DNA of 56,477 bases, taken from the NCBI GenBank assembly GCA_013151865.1, contig JAADHN010000112.1, forward strand, positions 1 through 56,477, in the 5' to 3' direction. Shown here in pieces: positions 35,787 to 45,227 of this stretch. A program made the translations under genes and the position numbers. Under the pieces are notes generated by a model. That model worked only from the letters and a program-made list of their open reading frames with translations. It was not told where the DNA came from and searched no databases. Source of the stretch: Kiritimatiellota bacterium. GTDB lineage: Bacteria > Verrucomicrobiota > Lentisphaeria > Oligosphaerales > JAADHN01. Position 1 is the stretch's first letter, and every line of letters starts with the position of its first letter.

Positions 35787-38495
35787 ATGAGCTATCTTTG
35801 CCTCTATTTTCAAGCGCATCAGCCCCGACGTCTCCGTCGGCAGCCGTCCATTGCGTCCCCGTTCGACGACGAACTCGATCGGCAGATCCTGGACAAGGTC
35901 AGCGAGAAAGGATATCTGCCGGCCAACGACCTGTTTGCCCGACTCATCGAGACATTCCCCGAATTCCGCATCTGTTTGAGCGTCACCGGTTCCCTGCTCG
36001 AGCAGGCACAACGGTTCCATCCCGAATTGGTCAAAAGTTTCCAGCGGCTCGGCAGGATCGCCCGGGAGACCGGTCGGATCGAATTCCTGGCCGAAACGTA
36101 TTACCATTCCCTCGCCGGGCTGTTCGCAGATGGCAACAAGGAGGAATTTCGCCGGCAGATTTCACTGCACCGGAAACTGATGGAGGAGCTTCTCGGGGTT
36201 GTCCCCACCTCGTTTCGCAACACAGAATTACTCTTCAACAACAGCATCGCGGACGTTGCGGGAGTTCTGGGGTTCAAAGCCATCCTCTGCGAGCGTCGGG
36301 CCGATATGGTCAGCGGCTACTCGCCCAACGCGGTCTTCCAAGACCGATTGCGCCGCATCCGCATCATTCCGCGAAACGACGGGCTCAGCGACGAGCTTGC
36401 TTTCCGCTTCACTCACCGCCATTTCACAGCCGACGACTTCGCCGAGTGGGTGGCTCGCATCGATGGCGAGGCCGTCCTGATCGGCATGGATTATGAGGCG
36501 ATCGGCGAGCACCAGTGGGCCGACTCCGGGATTTTCGATTTCTGGCGACATCTGCCCGAAGCCCTGGCGCGGTATCCGAACGTCGTCATGCGGAACCCCA
36601 CCGAAATCGCCGACGCCTTCGACGACCCGCCAACGACCGGCATCGACGATTTGGCCACGTCTTCTTGGGCTGACGCGGGACGCAATACCAACGCTTGGCT
36701 GGGGAACCGGGCCCAGCAGGAACTTTTCCTCGCCTACCAGGCGCTCGAAACGAAAGTCAAAGCCACGGGCGACGAGAACCTGCTGACAACCTGGCGCCAC
36801 TTGGGGACTTCGGACAACTATTACTACATGTGTACCACCCGGCACGGCGCCGACGGCGGCGTTCATGCGTACTTCAGCCACTTCGAGGACGTAAGCCAGG
36901 CCATTGCGGCTTACACCACCGTCCTTACCGAATTGCGCTGTGAACTGTCCGGGACGAAACGGTCCTTTGTTCTGCGGCGCAGAGAACGCCGACCTCGCAT
37001 TCTGCTGGTCACGCCGGAGGTGACGGAATTGCCGCCGGGATTCGGCAACCTGGCCAACCTGATCAATGCCAAAGGCGGCGGGCTGGCGGACATCAGCGCG
37101 GCGCTGGTGACGGAAATGGTCCGCTTGGGACTGGACATTCACATCGCGCTGCCGCGGTACGAGCGCCAAATGCGGGCGCACGCGAATATTTCCCAGCAGG
37201 AGCTGGACCGCTTGATCAGCCTGTTCCATACCGTTGAGCCCATTCATTTGGTGCAGGACTCGGCATTCGCCCATCTCGAAGACGTGTACGAGCATTTCGG
37301 CGCCAACACGGCGCTCCATCGGGCCGAGGCCTTTCAGCGCACGGTAATCAACCAGATCATCACCGAAGCCATGCCGGACCACGGCAAGATGCTCGTGCAT
37401 TGCAACGACTGGATGACGGGACTGATCCCGGCCGCCGCCAAGTCGCGCGGCTTGCCCTGCCTGTTTACCCTGCATAACATCCACACAGATCGCGACGCAC
37501 TCCGCAATATCGAAGCGTGCGGGATCGACGTGACCCGGTTCTGGCGCGAACTCTACCTCGAACAGCACCCCGATTATGTGCCGGACCCTTGGGCTGACAT
37601 CGGCGTCGATTTCCTGCTGAGCGGGGTCAAAGCCTCAACGCACGTCAACACCGTGAGTCCCACGTTCCTGAAAGAGATCGTGGACGGCTTCTTCCCCGAA
37701 CTGATCACGCCTCCGCTCCGCGAAGAACTTCGGGCGAAATATGCCGTCGGCGCCGCGTCCGGAATCCTGAATGCCCCCAAAGGAGACGTGGACCCGCGGA
37801 TCGCCCGCGGCCTGCGCCGCAATTTCGACATTCCCTCGGTCATCGAGGGCAAGCGGGAGAACAAGGCGGCGCTGCAGGAAGTCATGGGCCTCGATGTCCG
37901 CCCCGACGCCCCGCTGTTCTTTTGGCCGCACCGCCTGTATTACCAGAAAGGCCCCGACCTCCTCGCGGAGATTGCACTCTCCCTGGTGCATCACTACTGG
38001 GATGAAGGCCTCGAAATCGCGATCGTCGGCAACGGGGAATCCCGGTGGGAGGAGGCTTTCGGAAGCATCAGTTGCGGCAGCGGCGGGCGAATTGCCTACA
38101 GCCACTTCGATTCTCGGCTCAGCGAACTGGGCAAAGCCAGCGCCGATTTCATCATCATGCCCTCCCTGTACGAACCGTGTGGACTGCCCCAGATGGAGGG
38201 CATGCGCTATGGGTCATTGCCCATCGTGCGTGCCACGGGCGGTCTCAAAGATACGGTCGAGCATCTGAGCCCCGACGGCAAGAGCGGCAACGGTTTCGTT
38301 TTCAACGACTTTTTGCCCGACGCGCTCTGGTGGGCCTGCGGTGAGGCAATGCGGTTCTACGCCCGTCCCCTTTCTTGGCGACGGCGGGTGCTGCAGCGGG
38401 TCATGCGGGAGTCGCGGGAACGATTCAACCTGGAACTGACCACCCTGGAATATGTCCGCATCTACGAACGTCTCCTCGGAGAGAAGCTGTTGTAA
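35787..38495 (+). CDS. GH57 alpha-amylase-like / GT5 glycogen synthase fusion
   Basis: This 902-residue bifunctional protein has an N-terminal GH57 domain (about 1-390): the HQP signature near residue 11, FRNTELLFNN with predicted nucleophile Glu147, and MDYEAIGEHQW with predicted acid Asp235. The C-terminal GT5 glycogen/starch synthase domain (about 405-900) has KGGGLADI (429-436), the HCNDWMTGLIP and FTLHNIH strands, and the E-x7-E motif of retaining glycosyltransferases (Glu796-Glu804). It probably extends alpha-1,4-glucan from a nucleotide glucose and remodels or trims it with the GH57 half. The donor (ADP- or UDP-glucose) is not decided by sequence. The following lipM-like gene begins right after its stop. 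Confidence 0.9.
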   Translation: MSYLCLYFQAHQPRRLRRQPSIASPFDDELDRQILDKVSEKGYLPANDLFARLIETFPEFRICLSVTGSLLEQAQRFHPELVKSFQRLGRIARETGRIEFLAETYYHSLAGLFADGNKEEFRRQISLHRKLMEELLGVVPTSFRNTELLFNNSIADVAGVLGFKAILCERRADMVSGYSPNAVFQDRLRRIRIIPRNDGLSDELAFRFTHRHFTADDFAEWVARIDGEAVLIGMDYEAIGEHQWADSGIFDFWRHLPEALARYPNVVMRNPTEIADAFDDPPTTGIDDLATSSWADAGRNTNAWLGNRAQQELFLAYQALETKVKATGDENLLTTWRHLGTSDNYYYMCTTRHGADGGVHAYFSHFEDVSQAIAAYTTVLTELRCELSGTKRSFVLRRRERRPRILLVTPEVTELPPGFGNLANLINAKGGGLADISAALVTEMVRLGLDIHIALPRYERQMRAHANISQQELDRLISLFHTVEPIHLVQDSAFAHLEDVYEHFGANTALHRAEAFQRTVINQIITEAMPDHGKMLVHCNDWMTGLIPAAAKSRGLPCLFTLHNIHTDRDALRNIEACGIDVTRFWRELYLEQHPDYVPDPWADIGVDFLLSGVKASTHVNTVSPTFLKEIVDGFFPELITPPLREELRAKYAVGAASGILNAPKGDVDPRIARGLRRNFDIPSVIEGKRENKAALQEVMGLDVRPDAPLFFWPHRLYYQKGPDLLAEIALSLVHHYWDEGLEIAIVGNGESRWEEAFGSISCGSGGRIAYSHFDSRLSELGKASADFIIMPSLYEPCGLPQMEGMRYGSLPIVRATGGLKDTVEHLSPDGKSGNGFVFNDFLPDALWWACGEAMRFYARPLSWRRRVLQRVMRESRERFNLELTTLEYVRIYERLLGEKLL

Positions 38496-38499
38496 CCCC

Positions 38500-39255
38500 G
38501 TGCCGAATCCCACTCCAACAACGCTCGCGGCGCCCGGCGCGTGTCGCGCTCCCGGGCCGGGGGCCGAGCCTTGGGATTTATGGGAGGATTGCGCTCGAGC
38601 ACCGGCAGCCAACATGGCTCTCGACGAGGCCCTGCTGATCACGGCCGTCTCGCGCAAGCGGCCTCTGCTCCGGTTCTACCGGTGGGACCGCCCCAGCGTC
38701 TCCATCGGTTACATGCAGTCGTTTGCCGCCGCCCCTTCCACCGCCTACGCGGTCGTCCGACGCCCGACCGGCGGCGGGGTCGTTTACCATGACCGCGATC
38801 TGACGTATTCGGTCGTCGTACCACGCGGCCATTCGCTTGCCGAGGTCGATAAGATGGCGGCGTACAACGCCGTCAACCGGGCCGTGTGCTCCGGGCTTCG
38901 AACACTCGGGGTGCCCGCGGACCTGACCGATGCGGAGATCGATGCCGGAGTGGACCGTCGCACCATGGTCTGTTTCCGGCACCCGACTCGTTACGATGTG
39001 ACGTCCCGGGGCCGTAAAGTGGCCGGAAGCGCCCAACGGCGCACGCCCGCCGGGGTCTTGCACCAGGGCAGCCTGCATTTCGGCGGACCGCTCCCGGCTT
39101 CGCGTCCCCGCCTGATACGGGCTTTGTGTGCCGGCTTCGAAAGCGTCTTTCGCGTCGTGTGGGCGCCGTTTGCGCCCGATGCCGAGCTTCTGGCCCATGC
39201 CGTTCGCTTGGAACGCGAGCGGTACGCTTCCGAAGACTGGACCCGCCGCAGGTGA
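38500..39255 (+). CDS. Lipoate ligase/octanoyltransferase family protein (LipM-like)
   Basis: This protein of about 251 residues has the BPL/LplA/LipB fold: NMALDEAL, RRPTGGGVVYHDRDLTYSVV with the RRxTGGG motif, MVCFRHPTRYDV with the cysteine expected in LipM-type octanoyltransferases, and GRKVAGSAQRR with the conserved lysine. It would transfer octanoate from acyl carrier protein to lipoyl domains, supplying the substrate for the adjacent LipA. The start is uncertain. GTG 38500 lies 5 bases after the upstream stop, while ATG 38452 would overlap the glycogen synthase gene. The core begins near 38570. Confidence 0.82.
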   Translation: MPNPTPTTLAAPGACRAPGPGAEPWDLWEDCARAPAANMALDEALLITAVSRKRPLLRFYRWDRPSVSIGYMQSFAAAPSTAYAVVRRPTGGGVVYHDRDLTYSVVVPRGHSLAEVDKMAAYNAVNRAVCSGLRTLGVPADLTDAEIDAGVDRRTMVCFRHPTRYDVTSRGRKVAGSAQRRTPAGVLHQGSLHFGGPLPASRPRLIRALCAGFESVFRVVWAPFAPDAELLAHAVRLERERYASEDWTRRR

Positions 39256-39354
39256 AGCCATCGCGGCCGCCCGACCCCGGAGTGTGGGCGTGGGCGGCTG
39301 GCCCGACCGCAAACATGCCGCCTAACCCCACGAGAAGCCCCCGGAAGCCTGTTG

Positions 39355-40263
39355 ATGGAACCCCCCGTACAACAACACGGCCCGCAGCGTCTGCCTCCCT
39401 GGCTGCGGACACGGCTCGGCGCCGGCGCCGGACGCCGAGATGTCCGGCGTCTGCTGACAGAACTCCGACTCCACACGGTGTGTATGAGCGCCTGTTGTCC
39501 GAACCTCGGCGAATGCTGGGAACGACGGGCGGCGACCTTTCTGATCTTGGGCAACGTGTGCACACGCTCCTGTCGCTTCTGCGCCATACCCAACGGCGCG
39601 CCGTCTCCGCCGGACCCCGACGAACCCGAACGTCTGGCCGAGGCGGCTTCCCGGCTGGTCCTGCGGTTTGTGGTCGTGACCAGCGTGACGCGCGACGACC
39701 TGGCGGACGGCGGCGCCTCCCAGTTCGCCGCGACCATCCGGACGTTGCGCGCCCGCCTTCCCGGGGTGGGTATCGAGGTGCTCACTCCTGACTTTCGCGG
39801 TCGCTCCCGCAGCATCGAAACCGTGGTCCGAGAAGCCCCAACTGTCTTCAACCACAACATCGAAACTTGCGCACGACTGACCGGGACGGTCCGTTCCGAG
39901 GCGGATTATCGCCGGAGCCTCGCGGTCCTCGAAACGGCTTCGCGCCTGGGGGCCGGAAAAGTGCTGATCAAGTCCGGGCTCATGCTCGGCCTGGGGGAAA
40001 CGCCGGACGAAATCCGGGCGGTTTTCGCAGACTTGCGGAATGCCGGGGTCGAGATCCTGACCATCGGCCAATACCTTCCCCCAACCGAATCGCACTGGCC
40101 GGTGGACCGATTCGTGCCGCCGGACGAGTTCGAAGAGTGGGGCTGCGAGGCACGCGAAACATTCGGTTTTCGCTACGTGGCCAGTGCTCCGCAGGTACGC
40201 AGCTCCTATGCCGCCGAGGAGGCGGTGCGCGCCGTACGGGCCGGAGCCAAACGCCCTCGGTAG
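39355..40263 (+). CDS. lipA: Lipoyl synthase
   Basis: This 302-residue radical SAM enzyme inserts two sulfurs into octanoyl groups. The auxiliary cluster motif C-x4-C-x5-C is Cys43/Cys48/Cys54. The radical SAM CxxxCxxC is Cys69/Cys73/Cys76. The C-terminal RSSY supplies the serine ligand of the auxiliary cluster. FNHNIET, SGLMLGLGET and GQYLPPTESHWPV are family segments. ATG 39355 is used; a TTG one codon earlier also exists. With the preceding LipM-like gene this forms a complete lipoate synthesis pair. Confidence 0.96.
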   Translation: MEPPVQQHGPQRLPPWLRTRLGAGAGRRDVRRLLTELRLHTVCMSACCPNLGECWERRAATFLILGNVCTRSCRFCAIPNGAPSPPDPDEPERLAEAASRLVLRFVVVTSVTRDDLADGGASQFAATIRTLRARLPGVGIEVLTPDFRGRSRSIETVVREAPTVFNHNIETCARLTGTVRSEADYRRSLAVLETASRLGAGKVLIKSGLMLGLGETPDEIRAVFADLRNAGVEILTIGQYLPPTESHWPVDRFVPPDEFEEWGCEARETFGFRYVASAPQVRSSYAAEEAVRAVRAGAKRPR

Positions 40264-40685
40264 AAAAGCCCCTTGCGGAGCCTGGCGTGGCAGCGCCCCC
40301 GGGGGACCCTCGAGAACACCGGACGGATTGCGAAGCGCCCTACCGGCCTTTCGGGCGTGTACTCCGCACGGCGAGAGAGCGGGCCAAATCCGCGATCCAA
40401 GGGCAAGCGACTTGCATTTCAACGACTTTAGCGCCACATTACAAAATGAGAAAAACAGGTTTTGCAGCGAAAGCGACGGGACTCGGCCGCCTTCGGCCGG
40501 CGGGCCCGAGGATCTGCTGAACGGGACATGACGCCGAGCGTTTCGGACGCGACGGAATTCCCAGGGGCTGCAGCCGGATTCGGTTCGGACTGGGGCCGCC
40601 GGCGAGACGCAGCGCCACCGACCCGGGGCGGACAACGCCGCGGGCGGGCGCTTGGTGCAGTCAAGACGAGAAACGCGGGGACACC
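40264..40685. other. Intergenic region upstream of the secretion locus
   Basis: This 422-base region precedes gspE. It holds the sigma54-like element given separately and no convincing gene. The segment 40427-40685 would form a long 5' leader or room for further control elements; I see no clear hairpin there. Confidence 0.5.
40401..40416 (+). promoter_or_regulatory. Candidate sigma54 -24/-12 promoter
   Basis: GGGCAAGCGACTTGCA contains GG at 40402-40403 and GC at 40414-40415 with exactly 10 bases between. It fits the TGGCAC-N5-TTGCA consensus at most positions. The locus it precedes encodes a sigma54 activator with GAFTGA. A transcript would start near 40427, about 260 bases before gspE, which is long, and chance matches occur in GC-rich DNA. 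Confidence 0.45.
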
Positions 40686-42416
40686 ATGGCCACCACGCGA
40701 CAGTCGGTCACCATCAGCGACCATTTGATCGACATCCTGTGCGCCCGTGGCCACTTGGACGCAGAAACCGCCGGAGCGTTGCGTTCCGGCGAGTACGCCA
40801 ATTTGGCTGCGTTCGAGAAGGAGCTGGCCGAGCAACACGGCATTTCGCCGGAGAGTATCCTCTTGGCTCTGGCCGAGCACGCCCACCTCCCGGTGATGCC
40901 CTTGGCCCGGTTCATTGTGCCCGACGACCTCCTGGAGCTCCTGCCTCCCGAGTTGCTTGCTCAACGGCGGGCTTTGCCGTTGGCCCGGACCAAGTCGACC
41001 CTCACCCTGGCACTCGCAGATCCTCTCGATGTGCTGGCGGTGGAAGAAGTTGCGGGAGTATCGCGCCTCAAAGTCCTTCCCGTCGCCGCCTTGGAGAGTC
41101 AGATTCGGGATGCCTTGGGGGCCGCGGAACAGGACAGCCAGCAGGGACTGGACGAAATCCTCAGAGAAGCCACGGACGCTGACCTGGAAATCGCGCAAGA
41201 TTCGAATGAAGACGACAATGTGGACATCGAGAAAATGCTGGAGAGCGCCGAAGACGCTCCCGTCATTCGAATTGTGAATATGATCTTGGTCGAGGCCATC
41301 CGCAAGGGGGCCAGTGACATCCACATCGAGCCGTTCGAGAAAGTACTGCGTCTCAGGTATCGCATCGACGGCATCCTCCACGAGATGCCGGCGCCGCCCA
41401 AGATCCTGCAGCCGGCAGTCACCTCCAGAATAAAGGTCATGGCCAACCTGAACATCGCGGAGCGCCGTGTTCCCCAGGACGGCCGGTTCCGAATCCGCGC
41501 CCAAGGCCGCGAGATCGACCTGCGGATTTCAATCCTGCCCACCGTGCACGGAGAGAAAATCGTCCTGCGACTCCTGGACAAGTCCAACCTGGCCAAGGAC
41601 CTGGGCTCGATCGGACTGGATCCGGACTCCCTCCAAAAACTCCGCCATGCCATCCAACAACCTCACGGCCTGATTCTGGTCACCGGCCCCACCGGAAGCG
41701 GCAAAACCACCACGTTGTACTCGGCCCTCCAAGAACTCAACACTCCCGAAGTCAACATTGTGACGGTCGAAAACCCGGTGGAATACCAGTTGATGGGGAT
41801 CAACCAAGTGGAAATCCGGGAGCAAGTCGGCCTGAGCTTCGCCGCCGCCCTCCGGTCGATCCTCCGACAGGATCCGGACATCGTGCTCGTGGGAGAAACT
41901 CGTGATGCCGAGACCGCCGACATCGCGGTGAAAGCCGCTCTCACCGGCCACCTCGTGATGACCACTCTTCATACCAATGATGCTCCAGGCGCCATCGCGC
42001 GTTTGGCTTACATGGACATCGAACCGTTCTTGATCGCTTCGTCTCTGCGTCTGTCTCAGGCTCAGCGCCTGGTCCGATGCATCTGCACCAACTGCAAAGA
42101 ACCGTATCAATTGACCGCCGAGTACTGCAAGAGCAACGACATCCCCGTGGAAATGTTGGATGGCGTCGAGCTGTATCATGGCCGGGGTTGCAGCCGGTGC
42201 AGCGGCACGGGCTACAAAGGACGCGCCGCCATCATGGAAGTCCTTCCGATCAGTCCCCGTCTTCGGGAACTGATGCTGACAACGACAAATGCGGATGCCG
42301 TCCGGAACGCGGCCCTCGAGGAGGGGTTCCGGGATTTGCGCACGAACGGCTTCTTCCGAGTCAGGGAAGGCATTACGACGATAGAGGAAGTCCTCCGGGT
42401 AACAACGGAAAACTGA
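40686..42416 (+). CDS. gspE: Type II secretion/type IV pilus assembly ATPase
   Basis: This 576-residue cytosolic hexameric ATPase powers pseudopilus or pilus extension (GspE/PilB). An N-terminal MshEN-like domain (about 1-150) binds the membrane platform. An acidic linker (about 160-190) precedes the catalytic core, which has Walker A GPTGSGKTT (334-342), Asp-box ILRQDPDIVLVGETRD and His-box TLHTND. A tetracysteine zinc motif (Cys467, Cys470, Cys502, Cys505) is typical of extension ATPases. Start ATG 40686 has GGGGA upstream. It leads the locus; gspF follows after 281 bases. PilB and GspE cannot be separated by sequence alone. Confidence 0.95.
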   Translation: MATTRQSVTISDHLIDILCARGHLDAETAGALRSGEYANLAAFEKELAEQHGISPESILLALAEHAHLPVMPLARFIVPDDLLELLPPELLAQRRALPLARTKSTLTLALADPLDVLAVEEVAGVSRLKVLPVAALESQIRDALGAAEQDSQQGLDEILREATDADLEIAQDSNEDDNVDIEKMLESAEDAPVIRIVNMILVEAIRKGASDIHIEPFEKVLRLRYRIDGILHEMPAPPKILQPAVTSRIKVMANLNIAERRVPQDGRFRIRAQGREIDLRISILPTVHGEKIVLRLLDKSNLAKDLGSIGLDPDSLQKLRHAIQQPHGLILVTGPTGSGKTTTLYSALQELNTPEVNIVTVENPVEYQLMGINQVEIREQVGLSFAAALRSILRQDPDIVLVGETRDAETADIAVKAALTGHLVMTTLHTNDAPGAIARLAYMDIEPFLIASSLRLSQAQRLVRCICTNCKEPYQLTAEYCKSNDIPVEMLDGVELYHGRGCSRCSGTGYKGRAAIMEVLPISPRLRELMLTTTNADAVRNAALEEGFRDLRTNGFFRVREGITTIEEVLRVTTEN

Positions 42417-42479
42417 TCTCGACGGTTTGGCGTTACGGCGCCAAGGGCCCCCTTACCGGCCCGTCGCCCAACCGGCCGG

Positions 42480-42508
42480 AAAGTCCCGAGGTCCTTTGGC
42501 GGGACTTT
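42480..42508 (+). other. Perfect 9-bp hairpin between gspE and gspF
   Basis: AAAGTCCCG (42480-42488) and CGGGACTTT (42500-42508) form a perfect stem with an 11-base loop in the 281-base gap between two co-directed genes. The gap otherwise shows no gene. It may attenuate or process the transcript, giving different amounts of the ATPase and the downstream products; TTTT occurs only about ten bases later. Confidence 0.5.
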
Positions 42509-42697
42509 GCGCGCTGTTTTCTCGCCTGCGGAACACTGCAGCCGGCCGGAAGTATTCGGGGGAAACGACCCGAGGCGCGCCGCGGAACCGGGGGATTGGG
42601 AAAACCGGCAAGAAACGAAGCGTTCCCCGTCGCAACAGCGTTCGGGGCAACTTCCAGGACCGGGTCCACAACGGGAAATTTCGGCGGGACAACTACC

Positions 42698-43837
42698 ATG
42701 GCAGACTCAGAGCAACAGGACCGACGACAAGATCAATCCCGGGAAGAGCGATTGCGGCGGGGAGGAGCAATCCGCAAACGGCGCGTGCGGGGCATCCGCA
42801 AGATCCGCTTGGTGGAACTGCCGGCGTTCACGTTGCGCCTGGCCGCCATGCTCGACGCCGGCCTGCCCCTGATCCAATGCATGGAAGCGCTGTCCGAGCA
42901 GACGACGAACCTCGAATTCCGGCGAATCGTCAAGAGTATTGGGGCCCGCATCGAGGCCGGGGATTCCTTCGCGGAAGCCCTCCAAGGCTACCGGGTGCTT
43001 TTCGGGGATTTGTATGTGAGTATGGTTCGTGCCGGAGAAGTGGGCGGGGCCCTCGCCGAAGTCATGTCTCAGCTCGGTTCCTACCTCGAGGCCTCTCAGG
43101 CCCTCCGGCGCCGGGTCAAGTCGGCCATGACTTATCCGGTCATGGTCATGGGGCTCTCCCTGATCCTGACTGCATTCATGATCCTTTTCATCGTACCGAA
43201 ATTCGCCGATATTTACGCCGACTTCGGCGCCAAACTGCCCGCCCCCACCCAAGCCCTCGTCGACATCAGTACGTTCGTGCGGCGGCAGGCGCCGTTGGTT
43301 GCCGTTGTTATCGTGGTTTTGGTATACGGGCTGCGCCAAATGAAAAAATCGGCCCGGGGGCATTTGCTGTGGGATCGCTGCATCCTGAAGGCCCCGGTGG
43401 CCGGGCCCCTGATCGAGAAGATCGCCATCTCGCGCATGTCGCGCACCTTCTCCACGCTTATTCGGAGCGGCGTCCCCATCTTGCGAACACTCGAAATCGT
43501 CGGCGAAGCCAGCGGCAACTGGTACATCCGTTCCTGGTTGGTTAACGCCAGTCGAGACATCGAAGGCGGCGCGGCTCTGGCCGAGTCCTTCAAGAAACAT
43601 GGGCACTTTCCGCCCATGTTGATCCACATGGTGTCCGCCGGCGAAAAAACCGGCAATGTCGACGGCATGCTGGAGAAGGTTTCCGATTTCTACGACGATG
43701 AGGTCACCAACTCCCTCGAATCATTGTCGAGTATGATTGAACCTTTGCTGATGGCGTTCCTGGGGGTCGTCATCGGCGGTATCGTGATCTGTATGTTCAT
43801 GCCGATCTTCAAGTTGAGCACTATTGTCAATGGCTGA
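42698..43837 (+). CDS. gspF: Type II secretion/type IV pilus inner-membrane platform protein
   Basis: This 379-residue polytopic protein has two GspF/PilC domains. Each has the helical cytoplasmic module (first: FTLRLAAMLDAGLPLIQCMEAL; second: RMSRTFSTLIRSGVPILRTLEIV). Membrane helices lie near 150-170, 200-215 and 350-370 (LLMAFLGVVIGGIVICMF). It couples the ATPase to pseudopilin movement. ATG 42698 is used because the conserved region follows a short basic N-terminus; upstream in-frame sequence is Arg/Gly-rich and not conserved-looking. It overlaps the next gene by 8 bases. Confidence 0.94.
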   Translation: MADSEQQDRRQDQSREERLRRGGAIRKRRVRGIRKIRLVELPAFTLRLAAMLDAGLPLIQCMEALSEQTTNLEFRRIVKSIGARIEAGDSFAEALQGYRVLFGDLYVSMVRAGEVGGALAEVMSQLGSYLEASQALRRRVKSAMTYPVMVMGLSLILTAFMILFIVPKFADIYADFGAKLPAPTQALVDISTFVRRQAPLVAVVIVVLVYGLRQMKKSARGHLLWDRCILKAPVAGPLIEKIAISRMSRTFSTLIRSGVPILRTLEIVGEASGNWYIRSWLVNASRDIEGGAALAESFKKHGHFPPMLIHMVSAGEKTGNVDGMLEKVSDFYDDEVTNSLESLSSMIEPLLMAFLGVVIGGIVICMFMPIFKLSTIVNG

Positions 43838-45167
43838 TGCGGCGAAAACGGCAGGCCCGAGAACTCCGGCGAAGGAACCGGAGTCGATCCATTCGGTGTT
43901 GGTGCGGGTCATGCTCGGACGCCTTGTCCTGCTGGGGGCCCTGCTGGCGGGACTGAGCGCGCTGGCAGCCGGACGGTCGCTCGGGTTGTATGCGGTGATT
44001 GCCGTCGCCTTCCTGGTGACAATACCCTATGCCGCGTGGCTTCGAAACGTGGATACCATGCGTCAGAGCGCCGAGAATCAGTTTCTCCTGGACGTCCTGA
44101 TTATTACCGGGATCATTCATTTCACCGGCGGAATCGACAGCGATCTCTGTTTGCTCTATCCGTTGGTCATCCTGGCGGCGGGGATCGTGATTTCCGGCGA
44201 TCTCGCCTTTCGCGTCGCCCTTTTCGCCGTGCTCGTCTACGCCACGCTTACGGTCCTCGAGATCGGAGGCGTTTTGCCGTTCCCGCCCGGGAGCAGGGTC
44301 CCGGAGGCCACGCCCCAGGCAGCCATACAGACCCTGATGATGCGCGTCCTTTTCTTCCTGTTCTTCGCCGCTGCCGCCAGCTTCATCTCCGACCGGGTCC
44401 TGGTGCAGGATCGGGAACTCAGACGTCTTCGGGGCGTTGGACAGATCCTGTTCAATGAAGTGTCGGTGCCCTTGCTGGCTTACCTGCCCGAAACACGGCG
44501 TGTCGTCCTGGCGAACGAGGCGGCCGCCAATTTACTGGGAGCGGCGGCTGAGAGCCTTCATGACAGCAACATCGATGCGTTCTTCGGGGAGGCGATCCCC
44601 GATCCCGCGTCGGCCCCGGCGCCGACTCCCAACATTTGGGAGATGCGCCGGTGCGACGGAACGTCCTTCCCCGCCTTGGTCGAGATTTCCAATTCCCGCC
44701 TGCCCTCGTCCTTGGCGTCGACATTTACCGAGGCGACCGGCGTGGAAGAATTGGCGGTACTCGCCTTTCACGACGTGAGCGAACTCCTGGGTGAAAACGA
44801 AACCGCCCGACTGAGGCGGACCGCCGGCATACTGGCCGAACTCGCACACTCGGTCGGGAACCCGGTTGCCGCTCTGCGCGGCGCGGGAGATGTCCTGGCA
44901 AAAACCGCTCGACTTCTGGCCCGAGGCGGGAAGGTCACCGTGCAGGACTTGGCCCTGATCCAATCCATGTGCGGGGTGATCGGAGACGAAGCCAGAAAAC
45001 TCGACGACAAAGTCGCATTCTTCCTGGAATTGGCCGGCAGCAACCCCGAACGGCTCCGGGAACTGGCCGAGCAGGCCGAATTCTGGGCCGACAAGCTGGC
45101 GCTGGGACCGGAACGCGGGCAGGAAGCTGCATCCCCGCCGCTCGAAGTCCGGAAGGCAGAAGGATGA
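43830..45167 (+). CDS. PilS-like membrane sensor lacking a HATPase domain
   Basis: This 445-residue protein has six hydrophobic segments (about 22-180) laid out as in PilS, then a PAS-like domain (about 205-325, LAYLPETRRVVLANEAAANLL). A histidine kinase dimerisation helix carries H-box AELAHSVGNPVAAL (His340), and a second helix runs to about 415. The protein then ends. The N, G1, F and G2 boxes of the ATP-binding domain are absent, and only 60 bases separate it from the response regulator, so there is no displaced remnant. It may act as a phosphotransfer or phosphatase partner rather than an autokinase. ATG 43830 overlaps gspF by 8 bases. Confidence 0.85.
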   Translation: MADAAKTAGPRTPAKEPESIHSVLVRVMLGRLVLLGALLAGLSALAAGRSLGLYAVIAVAFLVTIPYAAWLRNVDTMRQSAENQFLLDVLIITGIIHFTGGIDSDLCLLYPLVILAAGIVISGDLAFRVALFAVLVYATLTVLEIGGVLPFPPGSRVPEATPQAAIQTLMMRVLFFLFFAAAASFISDRVLVQDRELRRLRGVGQILFNEVSVPLLAYLPETRRVVLANEAAANLLGAAAESLHDSNIDAFFGEAIPDPASAPAPTPNIWEMRRCDGTSFPALVEISNSRLPSSLASTFTEATGVEELAVLAFHDVSELLGENETARLRRTAGILAELAHSVGNPVAALRGAGDVLAKTARLLARGGKVTVQDLALIQSMCGVIGDEARKLDDKVAFFLELAGSNPERLRELAEQAEFWADKLALGPERGQEAASPPLEVRKAEG

Positions 45168-45227
45168 CGTTCGCATGACCGCTGACCGTTGCGGGGTTCC
45201 CGGGGGAGTTTTTCAAGGAAGGTACTG

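Noticed and set aside
42077-42697. N-terminal extension of gspF back into gspE
   Set aside because: The extended frame overlaps conserved gspE sequence and is not protein-like. The gspF family start fits ATG 42698.
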